This document shows positions 8,412 to 17,511 of a DNA stretch of 64,000 bases, one piece after another (positions within the stretch are counted from its first letter, which is position 1; every line of letters starts with the position of its first letter). Made by a program: the position numbers and the translations under genes. The notes under the pieces were generated by a model. That model was not told the origin of the DNA and searched no databases. It worked only from the letters and a program-made list of their open reading frames with translations. This stretch comes from an uncultured Pseudomonadota bacterium (GTDB lineage: Bacteria > Pseudomonadota > Alphaproteobacteria > RF32 > CAG-239), in contig CASDYX010000006.1 in assembly GCA_949286215.1 (NCBI GenBank), forward strand, positions 1 to 64,000, written 5' to 3'.

Positions 8412-9209
8412 ATGTTAGTCGACAGTCATTGTCATTTGGATTTTAATGATTTTGAAGATGATTTTGAGGATATTTTACTCAGAGCTAAAGAAAACGGTGT
8501 GACAGCTATGCTGAATGCCGGAAATAATGTTAATGAGTTGGATAATCAATTGGCTTTGTCTGAAAAATATCCGTTTATTTATACGGCAGTTGGTGTGCAT
8601 CCGGATAATGCCAGCGAATATGAAAATATTACGGCCGAGGATTTAATTGCTAAGACAAATCATAAAAAAGTGGTGGCAATAGGCGAGTGCGGCTTGGACT
8701 ATTATTATGATAATTGTCCGAGAGATGTACAAATTAAAGTATTTAAGGAACATATTAAAGCCGCGCAAGAAACAGGTTTGCCGTTGATTATTCATACAAG
8801 GGAAGCTGAAGATGATACAATGAATCTGTTGGGTGAGGCTTATAAGCAAAAGAAATTCACTGGAGAATTCCACTGCTTTACTGGTTCTCAAAAATTGGCA
8901 GATTTTGGGTTATCAATTGGTTTTTATCTTTCGGCTTCGGGTATTATTACTTTTAACAAAAGTTCAGATTTGCGCGATATTTTTGCAAAATTGCCTGAGG
9001 ATCGAATTTTGGTGGAAACAGATTCTCCTTTCTTGGCGCCTGTTCCCAAAAGAGGGCGCAGAAATGAGCCGTCTTTTGTGTTGCATACGGCGGAAAAATT
9101 AGCACAAATCAGAGATATTCCTTTTGATAAATTGGCACAAATTACATCAGATAACTTTTATAATCTGTTTCGTAAGGCCAGTGATAAAGGGAGATATGAC
9201 TTCAAATGA
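8412..9209 (+). CDS. tatD: TatD family metal-dependent hydrolase, 265 aa
   Basis: TIM-barrel amidohydrolase-superfamily nuclease; family members show DNase/3'-5' exonuclease activity. Metal ligands are visible in order: DSHCHLD at the N-terminus, the glutamate in AIGECGLDYYYD, IIHTREAEDD, FHCFTGS and VETDSPFLAP near the C-terminus. Length is standard. An AGGAG lies just before the ATG. Its stop overlaps the ATG of the next MBL hydrolase (ATGA), a coupled pair conserved in many alphaproteobacteria behind tmk-holB. Confidence 0.94.
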   Translation: MLVDSHCHLDFNDFEDDFEDILLRAKENGVTAMLNAGNNVNELDNQLALSEKYPFIYTAVGVHPDNASEYENITAEDLIAKTNHKKVVAIGECGLDYYYDNCPRDVQIKVFKEHIKAAQETGLPLIIHTREAEDDTMNLLGEAYKQKKFTGEFHCFTGSQKLADFGLSIGFYLSASGIITFNKSSDLRDIFAKLPEDRILVETDSPFLAPVPKRGRRNEPSFVLHTAEKLAQIRDIPFDKLAQITSDNFYNLFRKASDKGRYDFK

Positions 9210-9994
9210 AACAATTGGTGATTTTGGGTAGCGGAGCTGCTCCGGGAGTGCCGTCGTTGGGGCGTGGTTGGGGTGTGTGTGACCCTTGTAATCCCAAAAA
9301 TGTACGTTCTCGTTCATCGGCATATTTGGATTATGATGGGGTTAAACTCCTTATTGATACTTCGCCGGATTTGAGACAACAGCTGTTAGCTAATAATATC
9401 CGTTGTTTGGATGGAATTTTATATACCCATGCGCATGCCGATCATATTCATGGAATTGACGATATTCGAGAAATTAATCGTATTATTCGGCAAAATTTGA
9501 ACTTTTATGCCGGTGCCAGAACAACCCGTTATATTAAGCATAATTTCTCGTATTTGTTGGCAAAACCTAACAAGGTAAATGATGTGGTGCGTTTGCCTAG
9601 TCTTGTTCCGAATGTGATTAAGGCAAATCATCCCTTTGAAATTAAGGGATTGAAAATTATGCCGATTAAGCTTTTGGAACATTGTCCTGAATGTTTGGGA
9701 TATGTCTTTAATGATGGGGAAATTGTTTATATTGCCGATTTTAGAGTAATTGCTGAAAGTGGGTATGAGCGAATTATTAAACGGCCGAAACTCTTAGTCC
9801 TTCCGTTGACAACTCCTTATGGACAGCCAGCTCACGCTAGTTTGGAAACTGTTTTGGAAGTTATTAAGCGGATTAATCCCGAAAAAGCCGTTATTAACCA
9901 TATGGCAACTGAATGTGATTATAATGAAATTATGAATTTAACACCGGAAAATGTGGTTCCGGCTTATGATAATATGTGTATTGATATTGATTGA
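9206..9994 (+). CDS. MBL-fold metallo-hydrolase, PhnP-like, 262 aa
   Basis: Metallo-beta-lactamase-fold phosphodiesterase-type enzyme. The dinuclear metal signature THAHADHIHGIDD is present, with further ligands likely at H in LEHCPECLGY, D in YIADFR and H in VINHMA. The N-terminal LGSGAAPGVPSLGRGWGVCD, with paired Cys residues (CDPC), resembles PhnP and related proteins hydrolysing cyclic phosphodiesters; the actual substrate is unknown. Overlaps tatD by four bases. Confidence 0.9.
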   Translation: MKQLVILGSGAAPGVPSLGRGWGVCDPCNPKNVRSRSSAYLDYDGVKLLIDTSPDLRQQLLANNIRCLDGILYTHAHADHIHGIDDIREINRIIRQNLNFYAGARTTRYIKHNFSYLLAKPNKVNDVVRLPSLVPNVIKANHPFEIKGLKIMPIKLLEHCPECLGYVFNDGEIVYIADFRVIAESGYERIIKRPKLLVLPLTTPYGQPAHASLETVLEVIKRINPEKAVINHMATECDYNEIMNLTPENVVPAYDNMCIDID

Positions 9995-10008
9995 TAGGTG
10001 AGGGTAAA

Positions 10009-10866
10009 ATGCTGTGTATTTATCATGTGGCAGATAGTGATGGTAAAGGTTCGGGCGCAATCGTGCGTACCGTTTATCCTGGAATTGAGCTCTTGGGGCT
10101 TAATCATGATATGGAAATTCCTTATGATGAAATACGTAAGCAAGACAAAGTTATTGTGTGCGATTTCTCCTTGCCGATTGATTTTATGTTTGAATTAAAC
10201 GAAAAAATTGATTTGATATGGATTGATCATCATGCTTCGGTTATTAATGAATATAATGAAAAAATGGCAACCGGACATTATAAAGAAATTAAAGGCTTAA
10301 GAAAAATAGGAACAGCGGCTATTGTTTTGACTTGGCAATATTTTTATCCTCAAAAGGAAGTGCCTGAAGGGGTTATCTTGCTTGGAAAAAATGATGTGTT
10401 TGACTTGGAAGATGACAGAGTGCGTCCCTTCGAATATGCTTTTCAATCTAATGGGGTGAATAAGCCAACAGATGAAATTTGGGATAAATTGTTTGACGGG
10501 CGCTTATCGGTTGCTGAGACCGTCGAAAAAGGTAGAGCAATCTTGTCTTGGATTAGAGTTCGAAACTACCGCTTGGTCAGAAGTATGGCCTTTGAGAGTG
10601 AATATAAAGGTTTGAAATGTATTTGTTCTAATATGCCGCAAGGATATTCTGAATTCTTTGATTCGTTAGAAAATATTCAAGACTATGACTTTATGGTTAA
10701 TTTCTTTATGAATAAGAATAATCGTTGGAATCTATCCTTTTACAGTGATAAAGATAACGTTGATGTTTCTAAAATTGCGATGGAATTTGGCGGTGGTGGA
10801 CATTGCCATGCTGCCGGTGCTTCAAAATTAGAAAAATTACCTGATTTTTTATTAAAGAAAAAATAA
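10009..10866 (+). CDS. DHH/DHHA1 family phosphoesterase-like protein, 285 aa
   Basis: N-terminal blocks VADSDGKGSG, CDFSLP and WIDHHAS correspond to the DHH-domain metal-binding motifs, and the C-terminal GGGGHCHAAGAS is the substrate-binding DHHA1 motif. The family includes RecJ, NrnA-type oligoribonucleases and cyclic-dinucleotide phosphodiesterases; this short two-domain form is closest to NrnA/DHH hydrolases, but the substrate is not assignable. The frame opens at a TTG (9991), but the ATG at 10009 follows AGGTGAGGG at proper spacing, so I start there. The first conserved Asp sits in DSD where DHD/DxD is usual, so ligand geometry may differ. Confidence 0.85.
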   Translation: MLCIYHVADSDGKGSGAIVRTVYPGIELLGLNHDMEIPYDEIRKQDKVIVCDFSLPIDFMFELNEKIDLIWIDHHASVINEYNEKMATGHYKEIKGLRKIGTAAIVLTWQYFYPQKEVPEGVILLGKNDVFDLEDDRVRPFEYAFQSNGVNKPTDEIWDKLFDGRLSVAETVEKGRAILSWIRVRNYRLVRSMAFESEYKGLKCICSNMPQGYSEFFDSLENIQDYDFMVNFFMNKNNRWNLSFYSDKDNVDVSKIAMEFGGGGHCHAAGASKLEKLPDFLLKKK

Positions 10867-10939
10867 AGTTTGATTTCTATGTTGAAACTTGATTGATAGT
10901 TCATATCTTGTTTAGGTTCAAATAATAGAGGGTAGAGTT

Positions 10940-12103
10940 ATGCAATTTAATTGTTATATGCCGACAAAAGTGATTTTTGGTAAGGGACGTTTGGATGAAT
11001 TGGCAAATCTTGATATGCCCGGAAAAAAAGCTCTTATCTTAATTACTTGCGGTAATTCTATGCGGAGGCTCGGATATTTGAACCGTGTGCAAGAATTGTT
11101 GAGTGTTAACGGCATTGACTCTGTCGTGTTTGGCAAAATTTTACCCAACCCAATTGAGCAGCATGTTTTGGAAGCTGCCGCTTTAGCCAGAAAAGAAAAA
11201 TGTGATTTTATCATCGGTTTAGGTGGCGGTAGTGCGATTGACTCGGCTAAAGCTACGGCAATTATGGTTAATAATGGGGAGCATACTTATTGGGATTATA
11301 TTAAAGGAAAAGCGGAAATTAAAAACAAAGTTTTGCCGATTATCGCCATACCAACAACCGCCGGTACCGGTACGGAAACTGACCCGTGGACGGTAATTAC
11401 CAACACCAATACAAATGAAAAAATTGGCTTTGGTTGTGATCAAACTTTTCCGTTGTTTTCAATAGTCGATCCTGAATTAACAGTATCTGTTCCTTCTTTG
11501 TTTACGGCTTATCAGGGAATGGATGCTTTGTTTCATTCAATTGAGGGTTATTTATCCCTTAAGGCGCAACCCATAAGCGATTTATTTGCCTTGGATTCTA
11601 TTTTGAGAATTGCAACGTTTTTGCCTAAAGTGGTGAAAAACGGTGAAGATTTACCAGCGAGAGAACAAGTTCTTTGGGCTAGTACTCAAGGCGGAATTGT
11701 TGAGAGTTTGTCGAGCTGTATTTCTGAGCATTCCCTAGAACATGCTTTATCGGCATTTTTCCCGGAACTTCCGCATGGGGCAGGGTTGGTTGCACTTTCT
11801 GTGCCGTATTTTTCAAAATTATTGGAGCTTAATCGCGATAAAGTGGCAACGCGTTATATAAACATGGCAAAAGCTATGGGTGAGCCAGGAACCAATCCTG
11901 AGGATTTTATTTTGGCAATAAAAAAAATTATCAAAGCAGTCGGATTGGAAAAACTTGCTTTGTCTAATTGGGGCGTATCTCCTGATGATGCTGAGAAATT
12001 GGCTGAAAATTCCTTCTTGGCAATGGGCGGTTTGTATAATATGGATCCGGTTCGCTTAACCAAAAAAGATGCAATAGAAATCTTAAAAGCAGCAATATTC
12101 TAA
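10940..12103 (+). CDS. Iron-containing alcohol dehydrogenase, 387 aa
   Basis: NAD(P)H-dependent reduction of aldehydes to alcohols, group III (Fe-ADH). The nucleotide-binding loop GGGSAIDSAKA and the family block IPTTAGTGTETDPW are present. Metal-ligand histidines are visible in DALFHSIEGY and EHALSAFFPELPHGAG. It looks like the butanol dehydrogenase/YqhD branch, suggesting fermentative alcohol formation or aldehyde detoxification. A weak GAGGG precedes the ATG. It and the DHH gene separate metG from the tmk-holB-tatD block. Confidence 0.93.
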   Translation: MQFNCYMPTKVIFGKGRLDELANLDMPGKKALILITCGNSMRRLGYLNRVQELLSVNGIDSVVFGKILPNPIEQHVLEAAALARKEKCDFIIGLGGGSAIDSAKATAIMVNNGEHTYWDYIKGKAEIKNKVLPIIAIPTTAGTGTETDPWTVITNTNTNEKIGFGCDQTFPLFSIVDPELTVSVPSLFTAYQGMDALFHSIEGYLSLKAQPISDLFALDSILRIATFLPKVVKNGEDLPAREQVLWASTQGGIVESLSSCISEHSLEHALSAFFPELPHGAGLVALSVPYFSKLLELNRDKVATRYINMAKAMGEPGTNPEDFILAIKKIIKAVGLEKLALSNWGVSPDDAEKLAENSFLAMGGLYNMDPVRLTKKDAIEILKAAIF

Positions 12104-12226
12104 TTTCTTCTGAATGTTTATCTTATAAACAAGTGGAAAAGGCTTTTTTTACTTGTTAATTGGTAAAATCTGTGTAAAATTAGGCAGTATTTTGGCTTAA
12201 AATAATAAAAATCGGAGAAAAACTTC

Positions 12227-13927
12227 ATGTCAAAAATTTTAGTTACTTCTGCATTGCCTTATGTTAACGGTGTTCCTCATCTGGGACATATGGTCGGTTG
12301 TTTGTTGCCGTCTGATGTTTATGCTAGGTATATGCGAATGATGGGGCATGAAGTCTTGTATGTTTGCGGTACTGATGAACATGGCACACCTTCTGAAGTT
12401 GGTGCTGCCAAAGAAGGTATGGATGTTGGTGATTATTGCCTTAAATATCATAATCGCCATAAAGAAGCCTATAAAGCATTTAATTTGTCTTTTGATTATT
12501 TCGGCAGAACCAGTAGCGACCAAAATAAAGAGATGACTTATCATATCTTTGAGCAATTAGATAAAAACGGTTTTATTGAAGAACAAAGCATTAAACAAAT
12601 TTTTTCAATCGATGATAATCGTTTCTTGCCGGATAGATATGTGACCGGTACTTGTCCTCATTGCGGTTATGATAAAGCTCGCGGTGATCAATGCGAAAAT
12701 TGCACTAAGGTTTTGGAGCCAACCGAGCTGATTAATCCCAGAAGCACAATTTCAGGATCGACCAATTTGGAGGTTAGAGAAACCAAACATTTATTCTTAA
12801 AACTTCCTCTCTTGGAAGAAAAATTAGCGGCCTGGGTTAAGAGCAAAGAACCCTTCTGGCCCGATGTTGCTTACTCAATTGCTCAAAAATGGCTCAAAGA
12901 AGGTTTGAAACCAAGATGCATTACGCGCGATTTGAAATGGGGTTTCCCTGTTAATAAACCTGGCTTTGAAGATAAAGTCTTCTATGTTTGGTTTGATGCG
13001 CCAATCGGCTATATCGGTATTACCAAGCAATGGGCTGATGAAAATCCGCAAAACAGAAACTGGAAAGACTGGTGGCTGGATGCTAAAGATGTTCATTATG
13101 TTCAATTTATGGGTAAGGACAATGTTCCTTTCCACTCAATTTCTTTTCCGGCAACTTTGCTTGGAACCGGTGAAAACTGGACGAAGGTCGATTATTTGAA
13201 GGGTATGAGCTATCTGACTTTTGAAGGTGGTAAATTCTCAAAGTCTGAAAACAGAGGTGTGTTTGCCGAAGATGCTATTAAAGAATTTCCGGCTGACTAT
13301 TGGCGCTATTGGTTGATGGCAAATGCGCCGGAAGCCTCAGATTCCAGCTTTACATTTGATTTATTTGCCGGCACCGTTAACAAAGACCTGAACGGTGTGT
13401 TGGGTAATTTTGTGTCCCGTGTGATGAAAATGACTGCATCCAAAATCGGTTCGGCCGTTCCTCAAGCCGGAGAATTGCAAGATGTTGACAAGCAATTAAT
13501 TGCTGATTTACAAGAAAAAGTCGGTAATTACTGCAAGTATATGGAAAATCTGGAGTTCAAAAAGGCTCTTAGTGAGTTGCGCGCTATTTGGGTGGATGGA
13601 AATAACTATATTTCGGTAACTGAACCGTGGACAGTTATTAAAACCGACCCGCAAAGAGCGGCTGCAATTTTGAACATTTGTTTGAATTTAATCAGAATCT
13701 ATGCTGTTCTTTCTTATCCGGTTATGCCTGAAACTGCTGAAAAAATCTTGGCTAAATTTGGTTTGAATACCAAAGAAATCGCTTCTTTGAAAGATTTTAG
13801 CGCCGAGAAAGAAATTAGAGCTTTGAAAGAAGGTCAACAATTTGAAGTCGGAGAGGCTTTGTTTGAACGTATTGCTCCTGAAAAAGTAGAAGAACTTAAG
13901 GCTAAATACGGAAGTGAGAAAAAATGA
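12227..13927 (+). CDS. metG: Methionyl-tRNA synthetase, 566 aa
   Basis: Class I aaRS charging tRNA-Met. The HIGH motif is HLGH at residues 18-21 and the KMSKS motif is KFSKS at 336-340. A single knuckle-type zinc site is formed by Cys143/Cys146 and Cys156/Cys159. The C-terminal anticodon-binding helical domain is present (EPWTVIKTDP region), but there is no appended dimerisation (Trbp111-like) domain. An ATCGGAG lies upstream of the ATG. Overlaps the next gene by ATGA. Confidence 0.95.
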   Translation: MSKILVTSALPYVNGVPHLGHMVGCLLPSDVYARYMRMMGHEVLYVCGTDEHGTPSEVGAAKEGMDVGDYCLKYHNRHKEAYKAFNLSFDYFGRTSSDQNKEMTYHIFEQLDKNGFIEEQSIKQIFSIDDNRFLPDRYVTGTCPHCGYDKARGDQCENCTKVLEPTELINPRSTISGSTNLEVRETKHLFLKLPLLEEKLAAWVKSKEPFWPDVAYSIAQKWLKEGLKPRCITRDLKWGFPVNKPGFEDKVFYVWFDAPIGYIGITKQWADENPQNRNWKDWWLDAKDVHYVQFMGKDNVPFHSISFPATLLGTGENWTKVDYLKGMSYLTFEGGKFSKSENRGVFAEDAIKEFPADYWRYWLMANAPEASDSSFTFDLFAGTVNKDLNGVLGNFVSRVMKMTASKIGSAVPQAGELQDVDKQLIADLQEKVGNYCKYMENLEFKKALSELRAIWVDGNNYISVTEPWTVIKTDPQRAAAILNICLNLIRIYAVLSYPVMPETAEKILAKFGLNTKEIASLKDFSAEKEIRALKEGQQFEVGEALFERIAPEKVEELKAKYGSEKK

Positions 13928-14799
13928 GAAGACGGGAAAATAACGATTTAACGCTTCGTGGATGGAGCGCCTTCTTTCATCGGTTGGCGATGTTTTTGTT
14001 GTTTCCGCTGCGGAAACCGCTCATCTTTTTTCCTATCTTGCTGATTTTGTTTTTGGCTCCGACTTTTAGAGGTGTTAAACCTGCTGAAGTGCATACTTGG
14101 TATTGGGGAAAGCTCAAAAGTTATGCAAACACTACTTTTGAAGTGGTAAAGAATGAAACAAAGAAGGCTCTTCCTCAAAACTTTGAGTTTAAATTACCTC
14201 TTGGTGGGGAGGAAGATACCGAAGCCAAAGGTACGGATAAGTTGGTTGATTATCCGGTAGCAGATGTTAATGCTAATCGAAAGGCTATTTTTGAAAGAGC
14301 AAGCGGCGGTGCTTTTAAGCCGGTTGATATTCATAACGAGGTTGAAGAAGAACCAACTACAAATGATGATTTGTTAGAGGCTGAAGTTTTAACCGAACTA
14401 GCTGAAGAAGTATTGCAAACAGCCGCTGAGGACAAGGCTCCTCAACAAGAAATTGATGAAGTATCTCCTACAGAACAGCCAAAAATTCAAAAGAAGTTGC
14501 CTCTGGTTTATTTGGATGAGCCTAAAGAAGTTATTGGAATGGCTAAAGTTTATAATGCCAATGAAGTCGAAGTGGACGGAACTTATATCTTTCTTTACGG
14601 AATTTATGTTAATCCTGATACGGAAGAGGGGTTGCAAGCTAAAAAGTTTTTGGAAGAAACTGTGAAGAATCAAGTTGTTCGTTGCAGTATCGTAGCTTAT
14701 ACCCTTCAAGATGTGGCAACGGGAATGTGCTATGTCGGTGGTGAAAATCTTAATCAACTTTTGGTAAAGAAAAGTTTTTCGAAAAACGTCGCTTTGTAA
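13924..14799 (+). CDS. Membrane-anchored protein with SNase-like C-terminal domain, 291 aa
   Basis: One N-terminal transmembrane segment (about residues 21-45, LAMFLLFP...FFPILLILFLAP) is followed by an acidic linker of roughly 130 residues. The C-terminal ~85 residues (from GMAKVYNANEVEVDGTYIF) match the pattern of a staphylococcal-nuclease-like (OB-fold) domain: AKVYNANEVEVDG, FLYGIYVNPDTEEG, AKKFLEE, and the end block LNQLLVKKSFSK. The catalytic Arg/Asp/Glu of active SNases are not evident, so a binding rather than nuclease role is likely. Start overlaps the metG stop (ATGA), implying translational coupling. Function unknown. Confidence 0.78.
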   Translation: MRRRENNDLTLRGWSAFFHRLAMFLLFPLRKPLIFFPILLILFLAPTFRGVKPAEVHTWYWGKLKSYANTTFEVVKNETKKALPQNFEFKLPLGGEEDTEAKGTDKLVDYPVADVNANRKAIFERASGGAFKPVDIHNEVEEEPTTNDDLLEAEVLTELAEEVLQTAAEDKAPQQEIDEVSPTEQPKIQKKLPLVYLDEPKEVIGMAKVYNANEVEVDGTYIFLYGIYVNPDTEEGLQAKKFLEETVKNQVVRCSIVAYTLQDVATGMCYVGGENLNQLLVKKSFSKNVAL

Positions 14800-14820
14800 T
14801 CTGTTTAACGGAGAATGCTG

Positions 14821-16263
14821 ATGTGGCAACCGGTTCTGATGATTAACGGCTATCTGATAAGTGTTTTGGGGATAGCCATGCTTATTCCCGCGGTGTGTGA
14901 TATTTATTGGACAAAGTCAGATTGGTCTGCCTTTCTAAGCTCGGCAATTATCTGCTTGTTTGTTGGTTTGTCTTTGTTTTTGGCAAACAGAATGACAATT
15001 AAAAAAATCTCACTCCAACAGGGATATTTGATTACGGTTTTTGGTTGGCTCAGTTTGACATTTTTGGGAACTTTGCCTTTTATTATTTCCGGTTCTATTC
15101 CTGAGTTCGCAGATGCAATATTTGAGACTATGTCGGGTTTGAGCACGACTGGTGCAACAATTTTGCCTAATATCGAAATTATGCCGAAAGCTATCCTTTT
15201 GTGGCGTTCAATGCTGAATTGTTTGGGTGGTATAGGAATTGTTATGTTTGCTGTTGCTATGTTGCCCTTTTTGGGAATTGGGGGTATGCAAATCTTTCAG
15301 CGTGAGAATTCCGATATAGATGATAAATTTATGCCTAAATTCAATTATATTGCCAAAAGGATTATGATTGTTTATACGCTCTTGGTCGTATCTTGCATTA
15401 TTTCTTTGTTCTTTGCAGGTATGGGGTGGTTTGATGCTGTTAATCATGCTATGGCGGCAATTGCAACTGGCGGACTTTCTACAAAAAATGCTTCAATTGC
15501 GTATTTTGACAGTGTCCAAATAGAATTGGTGCTTTCATTGTTTATGATTTTGGGGTCGCTACCAATGACGTTTTATATTATGGTGGTGCAAAATCAAGAT
15601 TTGCATTCTTTTAGAACCCAACAAGTTGTGACTTTTTTGAAAGTTTTGGCAGTCTATATTATATTTACCTCAGCGTTATTGGTGTTTAACGGGGTGTATA
15701 ATGTGGGAGATGCTTTACGCTATTCTTCTTTTAATATCATTTCAATTGTGACATCTACCGGTTTTGTATCAACCGATTATATGTTATGGGGGGCTTTTTC
15801 TTCAACACTCTTTATAATTTTTGCTCTTACAGGTGGGTGTACAGGTTCTACTTCAGGCTCAATTAAAATTTTCAGATGGCAGGTGGTGTTTGCTTTTATT
15901 CGGCAAACATTAACTTTGGCGACAGACCCTAATCGCGTTATGCCGGTTAAAATCGGTAAGTTGCTGGTTAGTAATGGTGTTGTGGCATCTGTTTTTGTGT
16001 TCTTGGCTTGTTATTTAGTCAGTATCGGTGTGTTAAGTGTTTTGGTGGCACTGACAGGACAACCGTTTGATATTGCTTTTAGTTCTGTGATTGCTTGTTT
16101 GACAAACTCTGGTCCTGGTATAGGGAGTGTTATCGGTCCTGTAGGAAATTTTAGCTCGTTGCCAGATATGGCAAAATATATTTTGAGCTTTGCCATGTTG
16201 TTGGGACGTTTGGAAGTAATTACCATTTTGGTGGTTTGTACAAAGAACTTTTGGAGAAAATAG
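14821..16263 (+). CDS. trkH: TrkH family potassium uptake protein, 480 aa
   Basis: Inner-membrane potassium channel/transporter subunit of the Trk system. It has four repeated membrane-pore-membrane units. The pore loops are visible as SGLSTTGAT, AIATGGLSTKN, SIVTSTGFV and CLTNSGPG, each giving part of the K+ selectivity filter. GGIGIVMFAVAMLPFLGIGG is a family block. Two ATGs are possible; I prefer 14821 because the GGAG at 14810-14813 is seven bases upstream, whereas it nearly touches the ATG at 14815. The cytoplasmic NAD-binding partner TrkA is not in this window. Confidence 0.94.
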   Translation: MWQPVLMINGYLISVLGIAMLIPAVCDIYWTKSDWSAFLSSAIICLFVGLSLFLANRMTIKKISLQQGYLITVFGWLSLTFLGTLPFIISGSIPEFADAIFETMSGLSTTGATILPNIEIMPKAILLWRSMLNCLGGIGIVMFAVAMLPFLGIGGMQIFQRENSDIDDKFMPKFNYIAKRIMIVYTLLVVSCIISLFFAGMGWFDAVNHAMAAIATGGLSTKNASIAYFDSVQIELVLSLFMILGSLPMTFYIMVVQNQDLHSFRTQQVVTFLKVLAVYIIFTSALLVFNGVYNVGDALRYSSFNIISIVTSTGFVSTDYMLWGAFSSTLFIIFALTGGCTGSTSGSIKIFRWQVVFAFIRQTLTLATDPNRVMPVKIGKLLVSNGVVASVFVFLACYLVSIGVLSVLVALTGQPFDIAFSSVIACLTNSGPGIGSVIGPVGNFSSLPDMAKYILSFAMLLGRLEVITILVVCTKNFWRK

Positions 16264-16287
16264 TTATCTTTATTGTTTTTATGGCAC

Positions 16288-16321
16288 AAAAAAAGAGCTA
16301 TCTTTGTGATAGCTCTTTTTT
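16288..16321. terminator. Bidirectional terminator between trkH and recA
   Basis: AAAAAGAGCTATC/GATAGCTCTTTTT with loop TTTGT and T-runs on both strands; serves the convergent genes trkH and recA. Confidence 0.88.
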
Positions 16322-16334
16322 GTTGGTTGGAAAA

Positions 16335-17360
16335 TTAATCTTCCTCAACCGGAGAATCATCGCCAATCATTTCGGTGGTTAAGTGTCCGGCATCGGCGCG
16401 AATCTTGTTTTCAATTTCTTCAGCGACTTCAGGATGATCACGCAAGAATAATTTTGCATTTTCACGACCTTGTCCGAGTTTCTCTCCTTTATAAGAGAAC
16501 CATGCTCCGGCTTTTTCAACAATGCCAGCTTTGATACCTAAATCAATAAGTTCGCCGGTTTTGGAGATACCTTCGCCATACATAATATCAAAGTCAACAA
16601 CCTTAAACGGAGGAGCAACTTTGTTTTTGACAATTTTAACGCGGGTTTGGCTACCAATTACATCATCTTTATCTTTAATTGAGCCAATGCGGCGAATATC
16701 AATACGAACCGAAGCATAAAACTTCAGGGCGTTACCACCAGTCGTGGTTTCAGGATTACCAAACATAACGCCGATTTTCATACGAATTTGGTTGATGAAA
16801 ATGACCAAAGTGTTGGAGCGAGAAATGGTAGAAGTGAGTTTTCTTAAGGCTTGGCTCATAAGGCGAGCTTGGAGCCCCATGTGAGAATCGCCCATTTCGC
16901 CTTCAAGTTCGGCTTTAGGAACAAGTGCGGCAACAGAGTCAACAACCAAAACATCAATCGCACCCGAACGAACCAATGTGTCGGCAATTTCAAGAGCTTG
17001 TTCGCCGGCATCTGGTTGTGAAATCAAAAGATTGTCAATGTCTACGCCGATTTTTTTTGCATAGCTTGGGTCAAGGGCATGTTCGGCGTCAATAAAGGCA
17101 CAAGTGCCGCCTTTCTTTTGAGATTGGGCAATAACACTCAGGGCAAGAGTTGTTTTACCGGAGCTTTCAGGTCCGTAAATTTCAATAATACGTCCTTTGG
17201 GAAGACCGCCAATACCAAGGGCAATATCAATACCCAGAGAACCGGTGGAGATAGCCTCAATGTCAATATTGGTGTTTTGACCAAGTCTCATAATGGAGCC
17301 TTTGCCAAAAGCCCGTTCAATTTGACTTAGCGCGGCGTCAAGTGCTTTATCTTTTTCCAT
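16335..17360 (-). CDS. recA: Recombinase RecA, 341 aa
   Basis: ATP-dependent strand exchange and co-protease for the SOS response. The Walker A is GPESSGKTT at residues 63-71. [18 protein letters not shown] is the Walker B/L1 lead-in, and [19 protein letters not shown] is the L2 DNA-binding loop. The N-terminal helix and an acidic C-terminal tail (DDSPVEED) are both present, so the protein is full length. The upstream 150 bases contain no alphaproteobacterial GTTC-N7-GTTC box that I can see, so SOS control is not evident. Confidence 0.97.
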   Translation of the reverse strand: MEKDKALDAALSQIERAFGKGSIMRLGQNTNIDIEAISTGSLGIDIALGIGGLPKGRIIEIYGPESSGKTTLALSVIAQSQKKGGTCAFIDAEHALDPSYAKKIGVDIDNLLISQPDAGEQALEIADTLVRSGAIDVLVVDSVAALVPKAELEGEMGDSHMGLQARLMSQALRKLTSTISRSNTLVIFINQIRMKIGVMFGNPETTTGGNALKFYASVRIDIRRIGSIKDKDDVIGSQTRVKIVKNKVAPPFKVVDFDIMYGEGISKTGELIDLGIKAGIVEKAGAWFSYKGEKLGQGRENAKLFLRDHPEVAEEIENKIRADAGHLTTEMIGDDSPVEED

Positions 17361-17511
17361 TTGTTTTTACTTTCTTGATAGTTAATCCAGATAATTTATG
17401 TTATCTGACTTATTTACTTAAATTACAATTTTCGGATAAGAGTTATCCCGATGAAAATTATAATGTACTACTTTTGTTCTTTTTGCAAGCTCTTTTTTCA
17501 AAAATTATTCA

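Noticed and set aside
12104-12226. SAM or T-box riboswitch upstream of metG
   Set aside because: Only a weak AACAAGT/ACTTGTT pairing with a 16-base loop; no conserved riboswitch core recognised.
17361-17511. SOS (LexA) box upstream of recA
   Set aside because: No GTTC-N7-GTTC, and no CTG-N10-CAG-type site that is convincing in this AT-rich spacer.
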